Shown here in pieces: positions 51,222 to 58,254 of a stretch of 64,000 nt of DNA. Under the pieces are notes generated by a model. It saw only the letters and a list, made by a program, of their open reading frames with translations, had not been told where the DNA came from and ran no database searches. Within the stretch, counting starts at the first letter, position 1. Each line of letters begins with the position of its first letter. A program made the translations under genes and the position numbers. The stretch is from Erythrobacteraceae bacterium (GTDB taxonomy: Bacteria > Pseudomonadota > Alphaproteobacteria > Sphingomonadales > Sphingomonadaceae), in assembly GCA_027489065.1 (NCBI GenBank), contig JAIYAM010000018.1, positions 122,355-186,354 of the forward strand, given 5' to 3'.

Positions 51222-52222
51222 GCCGCGCCAACATCCGCGATGTCGCCGCCCGCGCGGGCGTGGCGGTCAAGACCGTCAGCCGCGTGCTCAACGGCCACCC
51301 CTATGTCTCCGACACCCTGCGCGCCAAGGTGCAGGAGGCGATGGCCGAGCTCGACTTCCGGCCCTCGGTCGCAGCGCGTATCCTGTCGGGCGCCAAGTCG
51401 GGGCAGATCGCGCTGATCTACGACAATCACAGCCCCTACTACATGTTCCAGATCCAGAAGGGCTGCTGGGAGGTGTGCCACGAAAGCGGCATCCGCCTGC
51501 TGGCGCAGCCCGTGGACGTCGCCGATCCGCGTGTCGGCGAACAGGTGCGCGGGCTGGTCAGCGAAACCCATGTCGACGGCATCATCCTCTCCTCCCCCGT
51601 CACCGATTGCGATCCGGTGCTGCGCGCCTTGGAGACGATGGACGTGCCCTTCGTGCGCATCTCGCCGGGCACCAACCACGCGCTCACATCATCGGTGTTC
51701 ATGGACGACGCGCAGGCCGCCGACGACATGACCACGCACCTCATCAATGCGGGCCACCGCCGCATCGGCTTCATCAAGGGCCACACCAACCATATGGCGT
51801 CCGACGACCGCCTGTTCGGATACCGCCGCGCGCTCGACCGTGTGGGCATCCCCTTCGAGCCCAGCCTCGTGGTCGATGGCGAGTTCGACTTCGACAGCGG
51901 CGTCGCGGGCGCGCGGCTGCTGCTCGACCAACCCGCACGGCCCACCGCGATTTTCGCCTCGAACGACGATATGGCAGCAGGGGTGCTTGCGGTCGCGCAT
52001 GATCGCGGCATCAACGTGCCCGCCGAGCTGTCGGTGGCGGGCTTCGACGATACCACGCTGGCGCGCACCGTCTGGCCGCCGCTCACCACGATCCGCCAGC
52101 CGATGGCCGACCTCGCCCGCACGGCGACCCAGATTTTGATCGCAGGCGGGGACATCACCCACAAACGCCTGCCCCACGACCTTGTCGAGCGCGCTTCGGT
52201 CGCTCCCCCAATGAGGAAATGA
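51218..52222 (+). CDS. LacI-family regulator of the sulfoquinovose locus
   Basis: A 334-residue regulator. The N-terminal helix-turn-helix is NIRDVAARAGVAVKTVSRVLNGHPYVSDTLRAKV, with the hinge LDFRPSVAARILSGAKS. The sugar-binding domain contains IALIYDNHSPYY, VDGIILSSPV, RRIGFIKGHTNH, AIFASNDDMAAGVLAVAHDRGINVPAELSVAGFDDT and PPLTTIRQPM. It is coupled by ATGA to the sulfoquinovosidase and is the best candidate to bind the TGTC-type operators at 49181 and 45279. Sulfoquinovose or its glycoside would be the natural inducer (inference). Confidence 0.9.
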   Translation: MSRANIRDVAARAGVAVKTVSRVLNGHPYVSDTLRAKVQEAMAELDFRPSVAARILSGAKSGQIALIYDNHSPYYMFQIQKGCWEVCHESGIRLLAQPVDVADPRVGEQVRGLVSETHVDGIILSSPVTDCDPVLRALETMDVPFVRISPGTNHALTSSVFMDDAQAADDMTTHLINAGHRRIGFIKGHTNHMASDDRLFGYRRALDRVGIPFEPSLVVDGEFDFDSGVAGARLLLDQPARPTAIFASNDDMAAGVLAVAHDRGINVPAELSVAGFDDTTLARTVWPPLTTIRQPMADLARTATQILIAGGDITHKRLPHDLVERASVAPPMRK

Positions 52223-52224
52223 CA

Positions 52225-53139
52225 ATGAGTGAACTGCCCCTGCCGCCCGCGACCCGCCGCCTCGGCGTCAGCGATATCGAGGTTTCGCCCCTCGCCTGGG
52301 GGATGTGGCGGCTTGCCGAGAACGGGCGCACGGCGAGCGATGCGGCAAAGCTGGTGCACGCGGCGCTGGATGCCGGGATCACCTTCCTCGACACCGCCGA
52401 TATCTACGGCTTCGACGGCAGCGGCGGCTTCGGCGATGCCGAGGCGCTGCTGGGCGAGGTGCTGAGCGCGGAGCCGGGGCTTCGCGACCGGATGGTGCTG
52501 GCGACCAAGGGGGGCATCCTCCCGCCGCTCCCCTACGACCAGAGCGCGGATTACCTGAAGAAGGCGATCGACGCGTCGCTGACCCGCCTCAAGGTCGATC
52601 ACGTCGACCTGTGGCAGATCCACCGCCCCGACATTCTCACCCACCCGCAGGAAGTGGCCCGCGTGCTCGACGATGCCGTGGCCTCCGGCAAGGTCCGCAC
52701 GCTCGGCGTTTCCAACTTCACCTTGTTCCAGATTCCCGCGCTGGCGAGGTTTCTGGAGAACAAGCTGGTCAGCACCCAGCCCGAGATCAGCCCCTTGCGG
52801 ATCGACTGCTTCGAGAACGGGCAGCTGGATCAGGCGATGGCCTGGGGCCTCACCCCGATGGCGTGGTCGCCCTTGGGCGGCGGCAGGCTCGCTGCGCCCG
52901 AGAGCCCGCGCGACAAGGCGGTGGCCGCTGCGCTCGATGCCGTGGCCGAGGCGCAGGGCGTCTCGCGCACTGTCGCCGCCTATAGCTGGCTGATGGCGCA
53001 CCCTGCCGGGATCATCCCGATCATCGGCTCGCAGAACGCAAGCCGGATCGCGGAAGGGGCGCAGGCGCTGAACGTGCGCTGGACGAGGGCGGGTTGGTAC
53101 GCGGTGCTGGTCGCGGCGCGGGGCGTGCCTTTGCCCTGA
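52225..53139 (+). CDS. smoB: aldo-keto reductase (SmoB-like, 6-dehydroglucose reductase)
   Basis: A 304-residue (beta/alpha)8 NAD(P)H reductase. Catalytic tetrad: Asp and Tyr in FLDTADIYGFDG, Lys in VLATKGGILP, His in WQIHRPDILTHP; cofactor region PIIGSQNASRIAEG. In the Agrobacterium sulfolytic pathway, an aldo-keto reductase turns the 6-dehydroglucose left after desulfonation into glucose. This gene, between the sulfoquinovosidase/LacI pair and the monooxygenase, fits that role. The assignment is by context, as many AKRs look alike. The ATG at 52225 is preferred (GAGGAA 6 bases before); ATG 52219 is also possible. Confidence 0.78.
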   Translation: MSELPLPPATRRLGVSDIEVSPLAWGMWRLAENGRTASDAAKLVHAALDAGITFLDTADIYGFDGSGGFGDAEALLGEVLSAEPGLRDRMVLATKGGILPPLPYDQSADYLKKAIDASLTRLKVDHVDLWQIHRPDILTHPQEVARVLDDAVASGKVRTLGVSNFTLFQIPALARFLENKLVSTQPEISPLRIDCFENGQLDQAMAWGLTPMAWSPLGGGRLAAPESPRDKAVAAALDAVAEAQGVSRTVAAYSWLMAHPAGIIPIIGSQNASRIAEGAQALNVRWTRAGWYAVLVAARGVPLP

Positions 53140-53188
53140 GTTGGGGCCGGGGGGACGGATACGGGATTTGGACGAGGAACGAGAAGCA

Positions 53189-54274
53189 ATGACCCAACAA
53201 TGCGAAATCGCGTGGTTCTCCGCGCTGTGCGACGATGATTACGAGTTCCTCGGCGTCCCCGACCCCTACCTCGCCTCGAGCTGGGAGCATTGCCGCAACA
53301 TCGTCACCCGCGCCGAAGAAGGCGGGTTTGACAACATCCTGCTGCCCTCGGGGTACCAACTGGGGCTGGACACGACGATCTTCGCTGCCGCGGTCGCCAC
53401 GCAGGTCAAGCGCATCAAGCTCCTCTGGGCAACGCGCATGGGTGAGGACTGGCCGCCGCAGTTGGCGCGCCGGATCGCCACATTGGACCGCATCCTCGGG
53501 CCGAACGCGGCCGGCACCGGCGGGCGTTTGAACGTCAACATCATCTCCTCGGACATGCCGGGCGAGAAGATCGAGAGCGGCCCGCGCTACCGCCGCGGCA
53601 CCGAGATCATGAAGATCGTCAAGACGCTGCTGAACGGCGAGCACCTCGATTTCGACGGCGAGTTCTACAAGCTGAAGCTCGATCCGCCGCGCATCACGAC
53701 GCTCTCCGGCAAGTGCCCGCCCTTCTACTTCGGCGGCCTCAGCCATGAGGCCCGCGAATGTGCGGCGGAGGCGGCGGATGTCTACCTGATGTGGCCGGAC
53801 ACGATGGACAAGGTCCGCGAGAACATCGCCGACCTCAAGGCCCGCGCCGCGAACTATGGCCGCACCCTCAAGTTCGGCTACCGCGCCCACGTGATCGTGC
53901 GCGAGACCGAGGACGAGGCGCGGGCCTATGCCGACCGGCTCCTGTCGAAGCTCGACGACGAGGCGGGCCGCGCGATCCGCGAGAAGAGCCTCGATGCCAA
54001 GAACTACGGCGTCCAGCGCCAGCAGGAATTGCGCGGCGCGGCGGATGGCGACGGCTTCGTCGAGGAGAACCTGTGGACCGGGATCGGCCGCGCGCGGTCC
54101 GGCTGCGGGGCGGCGATCGTCGGCACGCCCGATCAGGTGCTCGCCAAGCTGCGCGCCTATCAGGCCGAAGGCATCGAGGCCTTCATCCTCTCGGGCTATC
54201 CGCACATGCAGGAAGCGGACCTGTTCGCGCGCCATGTGCTGCCGCATATCCAGCACGGCCCGCTGGAGATGTGA
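53189..54274 (+). CDS. smoC: FMNH2-dependent sulfoquinovose monooxygenase (SmoC-like, luciferase/SsuD family)
   Basis: A 361-residue LLM-class flavin monooxygenase related to alkanesulfonate monooxygenase SsuD. It opens EIAWFSALCDDDYEF, then EEGGFDNILLPSGYQLGLDTTIFAAAVATQ and NAAGTGGRLNVNIISS, RYRRGTEIMKIVKTLLNG, PPFYFGGLSHEARECAAEAADVYLMW, and ends AFILSGYPHMQEADLFARHVLP. It would cleave the C-S bond of sulfoquinovose with O2 and FMNH2, giving sulfite and 6-dehydroglucose. FMNH2 would come from the reductase at 42081. Substrate choice is inferred from the adjoining sulfoquinovosidase and reductase genes. The ATG at 53189 follows GAGGAAC/GAGAAG. Confidence 0.82.
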   Translation: MTQQCEIAWFSALCDDDYEFLGVPDPYLASSWEHCRNIVTRAEEGGFDNILLPSGYQLGLDTTIFAAAVATQVKRIKLLWATRMGEDWPPQLARRIATLDRILGPNAAGTGGRLNVNIISSDMPGEKIESGPRYRRGTEIMKIVKTLLNGEHLDFDGEFYKLKLDPPRITTLSGKCPPFYFGGLSHEARECAAEAADVYLMWPDTMDKVRENIADLKARAANYGRTLKFGYRAHVIVRETEDEARAYADRLLSKLDDEAGRAIREKSLDAKNYGVQRQQELRGAADGDGFVEENLWTGIGRARSGCGAAIVGTPDQVLAKLRAYQAEGIEAFILSGYPHMQEADLFARHVLPHIQHGPLEM

Positions 54275-54286
54275 GCCTCAACGTCT

Positions 54287-54355
54287 CCCCGGCGCAGGCC
54301 GGGGCCCAGTGCGGGACGGGCATCGCTCACCGTCTGGGTCCCGGCCTGCGCCGGG
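54287..54355. repeat. pair of REP-like GC palindromes
   Basis: CCCCGGCGCAGGCCGGGG followed by CCCAG (from 54287) recurs inverted as CTGGGT then CCCGGCCTGCGCCGGG (to 54355). The two GC palindromes point at each other just after the smoC-like stop codon, 13 bases away. This is typical of dispersed extragenic palindromes in Proteobacteria and may act as a terminator or mRNA stabiliser. Confidence 0.7.
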
Positions 54356-54430
54356 ATGACGAATGGGCGCAAACTTCCAAGGCCCGAGCCGCGAAATTGT
54401 AGGCCGCGCAAAAGCGGCGCTCGCCCGACT

Positions 54431-54485
54431 CAAACCCCTTCCAGACCCCTCCTAGACCCCCTCCAGACCCCCCTTAGACCCGGCT
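54431..54485 (+). repeat. phased 11-bp repeat array, copy 3
   Basis: Five units start at 54431, 54442, 54453, 54464 and 54475, with exact 11-base steps: CAAACCCCTTC, CAGACCCCTCC, TAGACCCCCTC, CAGACCCCCCT, TAGACCCGGC. The order (array, then parS on the plus strand) is the same as in the other two copies. The parS-type site follows 18 bases after the last unit. Confidence 0.82.
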
Positions 54486-54503
54486 TGCGGGCGCCTTTCG
54501 GCG

Positions 54504-54519
54504 TGTTTCACGTGAAACC
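54504..54519. other. parS site 3
   Basis: TGTTTCACGTGAAACC matches the parS consensus at 15 of 16 positions, with only the outermost base changed; the 14-base core GTTTCACGTGAAAC is a perfect palindrome. It lies in a 358-base intergenic region that holds REP palindromes, array copy 3 and this site. Confidence 0.85.
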
Positions 54520-54601
54520 TTCCCCTACTGCACCCTCGCCCTCGGCAATTGGCCTGCAATTTCCTCTTTTCGGCGTCCGTCCGGGGTGACAAGACGTATC
54601 C

Positions 54602-54619
54602 CAAATCGAAACCGATTTG
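54602..54619. promoter_or_regulatory. operator-like palindrome before the acyl-CoA dehydrogenase genes
   Basis: CAAATCGAAACCGATTTG is a perfect 7+4+7 inverted repeat ending two bases before the CAGGAGAG ribosome site of the first acyl-CoA dehydrogenase. Its place in the leader suggests a repressor roadblock, such as a TetR-type lipid regulator. No such regulator is adjacent. Confidence 0.45.
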
Positions 54620-54632
54620 ACAGGAGAGACCC

Positions 54633-55826
54633 ATGAACCTCGAGTTCACCCCCGAAGAGCAGGCCTTCCGCGAGGAAGTCCGCAGCTTCATCGCCGAGAA
54701 CTATCCCAAGCACCTCGCCGATTTCGGCATGCGCGAGGACATGAGCCGCGAGGACTTCCTCGCCTGGCACAAGATCTTGGGCCGTAAGGGCTGGTCGGTC
54801 CCGGCATGGCCCGTGGAGTACGGCGGCACCGGCTGGACCCCGACCCAGCGCTACATCTGGTCGGAAGAGAACGCCCGCGCCAGCACGGTGATGCCGCTGC
54901 CCTTCGGCGTCTCGATGGTCGGCCCCGTCATCTACACCTTCGGCAATGCCGAGCAGAAGGCCCGCCACCTGCCCGGCATCGTTTCGGGCGAAGTGTGGTG
55001 GTGTCAGGGTTACTCGGAACCCGGCGCAGGCTCCGACCTTGCCAGCCTCAAGACCACCGCGGTGCGTGACGGCGATCACTACGTGATCAACGGCCAGAAG
55101 ACCTGGACGACGCTCGCCCAGCATGCCGACTGGGGCTTCTTCCTGTGCCGCACCGACCCCACCGCGAAGGCGCAGGAGGGCATCAGCTTCATCCTCGTCG
55201 ACATGAAGTCGCCGGGCGTGGAAGTGAAGCCGATCAAGCTCTTGGACGGCGGCTACGAGGTCAACGAGACCTGGCTCACCGACGTGCGCGTGCCGGTCGA
55301 GAACCTCGTGGGCCAAGAGAACAAGGGCTGGACCTATGCCAAGTTCCTGCTCGCCCACGAACGCTCGGGCATCGCCGGTGTGGCGCGCTCCAAGCGCGGC
55401 ATCGAGAAGCTGCGCGAGATCGCCGCGAACGAGACCCTCGAAGGCGCGCCGCTGATCAAGGACTTCGATTTCGCCAAGAAGGTCAGCCAGCTCGAGATCG
55501 ATCTGGCCGCGCTGGAAATCACCGAACTGCGCACCCTCGCCGGTGAACAGGCGGGCAAGGGGCCGGGGCCGGAAAGCTCGATCCTCAAGATCAAGGGCAC
55601 CGAGATCCAGCAGCGCCTCACCGAGCTGACGCTGGAAGCCGTCGGCACCTATTCCGCGCCCTACATGGGCGGGGTGTCCAACGACAATTCCAACGAGCAC
55701 CCGGTCGGCCCCGACTATGCGGCCCACGCTGCGGCGACCTATTTCAACATGCGCAAGACGTCGATCTACGGCGGGTCCAACGAGATCCAGCGCAACATCA
55801 TCACCAAGATGATCCTCGGTCTGTAA
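54633..55826 (+). CDS. acyl-CoA dehydrogenase family protein (first of pair)
   Basis: A 397-residue flavoprotein with the acyl-CoA dehydrogenase fold. The N-terminal helical part is LEFTPEEQAFREEVRSFIAENYP. The FAD/substrate segment is WWCQGYSEPGAGSDLASLKTTAVRDGDHYVINGQKTWTT. The C-terminal SSILKIKGTEIQQRLTELTLEAVG and KTSIYGGSNEIQRNIITKMILGL are standard. It oxidises a CoA thioester at C2-C3. The specific substrate is unknown; steroid-type and branched substrates often use such two-gene heteromeric dehydrogenases. The next gene follows at 22 bases. Confidence 0.9.
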   Translation: MNLEFTPEEQAFREEVRSFIAENYPKHLADFGMREDMSREDFLAWHKILGRKGWSVPAWPVEYGGTGWTPTQRYIWSEENARASTVMPLPFGVSMVGPVIYTFGNAEQKARHLPGIVSGEVWWCQGYSEPGAGSDLASLKTTAVRDGDHYVINGQKTWTTLAQHADWGFFLCRTDPTAKAQEGISFILVDMKSPGVEVKPIKLLDGGYEVNETWLTDVRVPVENLVGQENKGWTYAKFLLAHERSGIAGVARSKRGIEKLREIAANETLEGAPLIKDFDFAKKVSQLEIDLAALEITELRTLAGEQAGKGPGPESSILKIKGTEIQQRLTELTLEAVGTYSAPYMGGVSNDNSNEHPVGPDYAAHAAATYFNMRKTSIYGGSNEIQRNIITKMILGL

Positions 55827-55848
55827 GGCCTGGGACGGGAGAGAATTC

Positions 55849-56979
55849 GTGGATTTCAACTTCACCGAAGAACAAGGCATGGTGCGCGACGGCCTCTCGC
55901 GGCTGGTGCGTGAGCAATACGACTGGGAAACGCGCCGCAAGGCGATCGCTTCGGGGGCCGGATGGCGCCCCGAAGTCTGGGCGCAATTGGCCGAACTGGG
56001 CATCCTCGGCATGCCATTCTCCGAGGCCGACGGCGGCTTCGGCGGCGGCGCGGTCGACGCGATGGTCATCATGGAAGAGTTCGGCAAGGGCCTCGTGATC
56101 GAGCCTTTCGTGCCCACCGTGGTGTGCGCCGGCGGCTTCCTCAAGCACGGCGGAACGGCGGCGCAGAAGGAAGAGCATATCGGCGGGATCGTGTCGGGCG
56201 AGCGGGTCTTCGCCTTCGCCTATGCCGAACCCAAGGGCCGCTATGACTATGCCGACCTCGAAACCACCGCGAAGAAGGACGGCAGCGCCTATGTGCTGAA
56301 CGGCCACAAGGCGGTCGTGTTCGGCGCGCCCTGGGCGAGCCACCTGATCGTCACCGCCCGCACCGGCGGCGAGCGGCGGGATCGCTCGGGCGTTTCGGTC
56401 TTCGTGGTGGCCAAGGACACCGCCGGGATCACCACCCGCGACTATGTGACGGTCGACGGCCGCCGCGCTTCGGAAGTCTATTTCGAGAACGTCTCCATCC
56501 CCGCCGAAGCGCTGATCGGCGCCGAGGGCGAGGGGCTGGCGCTGATCGAACTGGTGACCGACGAAGCCATCGCCGCGACCTGCGCCGAGGCCTGCGGGGC
56601 GATGAAGGTCGCCCATGCGATGACGGTCGAATACAGCCGCCAGCGCAAGCAGTTCGGCGTGCCGATCGGCTCCTTCCAGGTGCTCCAGCACCGCATGGTC
56701 GACATGTACACCGCCTATGAAACCGCCGTCTCGCTGACCTATCTGGCGACGCTGCGTCTCGGCTCGGACGAGGTCGAGCGCAAGAAGGCGGTCTCGGCCG
56801 CGAAGGTCGGTGTGGGCCAGGCGGCGCGGCTGATCGGGCAGGAAGCGGTGCAGATCCACGGCGGGAACGGCGTGACCGACGAATATGCGATCGGCCACTA
56901 TTTCAAGCGATTGACGATCTTCGACAGCGAATTCGGCAATGTCGACCACCACCTGAAGCGCCACGTCGCGCTCTCCTAA
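55849..56979 (+). CDS. acyl-CoA dehydrogenase family protein (second of pair)
   Basis: A 376-residue protein starting at a GTG (MDFNFTEEQGMVRDGLSRLVREQYDW). It has ILGMPFSEADGGFGGGAVDAMVIMEEFGKGLVIEPF, a weaker mid-domain (FAYAEPKGRYDYADLETTAKKDG) without the usual TEPxAGSD signature, and C-terminal GQEAVQIHGGNGVTDEYAIGHYFKRLTIFD. The divergence between the two neighbours is typical of alpha2beta2 acyl-CoA dehydrogenases, in which each subunit gives part of the active site. A strong terminator follows. Confidence 0.88.
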   Translation: MDFNFTEEQGMVRDGLSRLVREQYDWETRRKAIASGAGWRPEVWAQLAELGILGMPFSEADGGFGGGAVDAMVIMEEFGKGLVIEPFVPTVVCAGGFLKHGGTAAQKEEHIGGIVSGERVFAFAYAEPKGRYDYADLETTAKKDGSAYVLNGHKAVVFGAPWASHLIVTARTGGERRDRSGVSVFVVAKDTAGITTRDYVTVDGRRASEVYFENVSIPAEALIGAEGEGLALIELVTDEAIAATCAEACGAMKVAHAMTVEYSRQRKQFGVPIGSFQVLQHRMVDMYTAYETAVSLTYLATLRLGSDEVERKKAVSAAKVGVGQAARLIGQEAVQIHGGNGVTDEYAIGHYFKRLTIFDSEFGNVDHHLKRHVALS

Positions 56980-56999
56980 CGCGGCCCCCGCAATGCATC

Positions 57000-57033
57000 A
57001 GGCCCCGCTCCCGCGCGTGCGAGAGCGGGTCCT
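57000..57033 (+). terminator. terminator after the acyl-CoA dehydrogenase pair
   Basis: AGG-C-CCCGCTC (57000-57010) pairs with GAGCGGG-T-CCT (57023-57033), a stem of ten pairs with one mismatch and a 12-base loop, followed by TTG. It lies 20 bases after the stop. Confidence 0.55.
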
Positions 57034-57081
57034 TTGCGTTCGCGCTGTAACCGCTGCGCGGCGCGGCGCGAACCGGGGTCC

Positions 57082-57606
57082 ATGAGAGCCGACGAAGCCA
57101 CGCTCGCCCGTCTGATGGCGCTCTCGCAGCAAGGCGACAGGCAGTCCTATGCCGCGCTTCTTGAGGCGTGCCAGAGGTGGCTGCGCGGCTATTACAGCCG
57201 CCGGATCGCGCCTTCCAGCCTCGATGATCTGGTGCAGGAGACGCTGATCGCGCTCCACACCAAGCGCGCTTCGTGGGACGCGACGCGGCCTTTCCTCCCC
57301 TGGCTCGCCGCGATTGCGCGCTATCGCTGGGTCGATCACCTGCGCCGCCTCTACCGCGCCGACGAGCACGAACTCCACGAGGAGCTGCTCGGCACCGATG
57401 ACGAGCCCGCCATCGCCGCACGGATCAGCCTCGACCGGCTGCTCGGCCTGCTGCCGCCGGCGCAGGAACGTGCCATCGCGCTGGTCAAGATCGAGGGGCT
57501 GAGCATCGCCGAGGCCTCGGCCATGACCGGCCAGAGCGAGAGCCTCGTCAAGGTCAACATCCATCGCGGGCTTAGAAAGCTCGCCCTCATGATCGAGAAA
57601 GAATGA
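57082..57606 (+). CDS. ECF sigma factor controlled by NrsF
   Basis: A 174-residue sigma factor with region 2 (DRQSYAALLEACQRWLRGYYSRRIAPSSLDDLVQETLIALHTKR) and region 4 (LGLLPPAQERAIALVKIEGLSIAEASAMTGQSESLVKVNIHRGLRKL). Sigma factors followed by a DUF1109/NrsF membrane protein belong to the SigF group of Caulobacter, which answers to heavy metal and oxidative stress. ATG 57082 gives the family N-terminus. It overlaps nrsF by ATGA. Confidence 0.88.
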   Translation: MRADEATLARLMALSQQGDRQSYAALLEACQRWLRGYYSRRIAPSSLDDLVQETLIALHTKRASWDATRPFLPWLAAIARYRWVDHLRRLYRADEHELHEELLGTDDEPAIAARISLDRLLGLLPPAQERAIALVKIEGLSIAEASAMTGQSESLVKVNIHRGLRKLALMIEKE

Positions 57607-58253
57607 CAATGCACCGCGATTCCGACGCCCTGATCGCCGCGCTGGTGGGCGAGCTCGAGCCGGTCCGGCCGCTCCGTTTCGGGGCCGGGCTGGCCGGCGC
57701 GCTGACGGCGGCGGGCCTTTCGGCAGCGGGGGTCGTGATGCTGCTCGGTCTGCGCCCGGACTGGGTCGCGGGATCGGCCGATCCGATGCATCTCGTGGCG
57801 ACCGGGCTGTTCGGTGGGCTGGGCCTTGCGGCAAGCGTGACGGTGATCGTCATGGGCCGCCCGCAGGTGGGCAGCGACCATGGAGGATGGCGCTGGGCGG
57901 CGGGAATGGCGGCGCTGCTGCCGCTCGTCGGACTGGCGGCGGCGATCGGGCGGGGGCGCGAAGCCATGGCCCCGGAAGTGATGCGCCACGGGGCTGAGTG
58001 CTTCGGATTGGGCGCGGCCGCGTCGCTGCTGGTTGCGGCAATGCTCACGGCGTGGCTGCGCCGCGGCGCGCCGACGGCGCCTGCGCGCGCGGGGCTGGTC
58101 GCAGGGGTGGCGGCAGGCGCGTTCGGCAGCTTTGCGGTCTCGCTTCACTGCCCGGACAACGACATCGTCCACATCGGAATCTGGCACGCGGCGACGGTGG
58201 TCGCCATGGCAGCGGCAGGCCGGCTGGTGATCCCGCGCCTGATCCGCTGGTAG
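57603..58253 (+). CDS. nrsF: NrsF (DUF1109) membrane anti-sigma factor
   Basis: A 216-residue protein with about six transmembrane helices. The C-terminal signature SLHCPDNDIVHIGIWHAATV is typical of NrsF/DUF1109. The cytosolic N-terminus (DALIAALVGELEPVRPLRFG) should hold the sigma factor encoded just before. The conserved Cys in the HCP motif is thought to sense the stress signal in relatives. An alternative ATG lies two codons downstream. Confidence 0.88.
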   Translation: MTMHRDSDALIAALVGELEPVRPLRFGAGLAGALTAAGLSAAGVVMLLGLRPDWVAGSADPMHLVATGLFGGLGLAASVTVIVMGRPQVGSDHGGWRWAAGMAALLPLVGLAAAIGRGREAMAPEVMRHGAECFGLGAAASLLVAAMLTAWLRRGAPTAPARAGLVAGVAAGAFGSFAVSLHCPDNDIVHIGIWHAATVVAMAAAGRLVIPRLIRW

Positions 58254-58254
58254 G

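Noticed and set aside
8908..54519. Replication origin (oriC or iterons) at the repeat arrays
   Set aside because: No DnaA boxes or initiator gene are seen near the arrays, and three distant copies argue against iterons.
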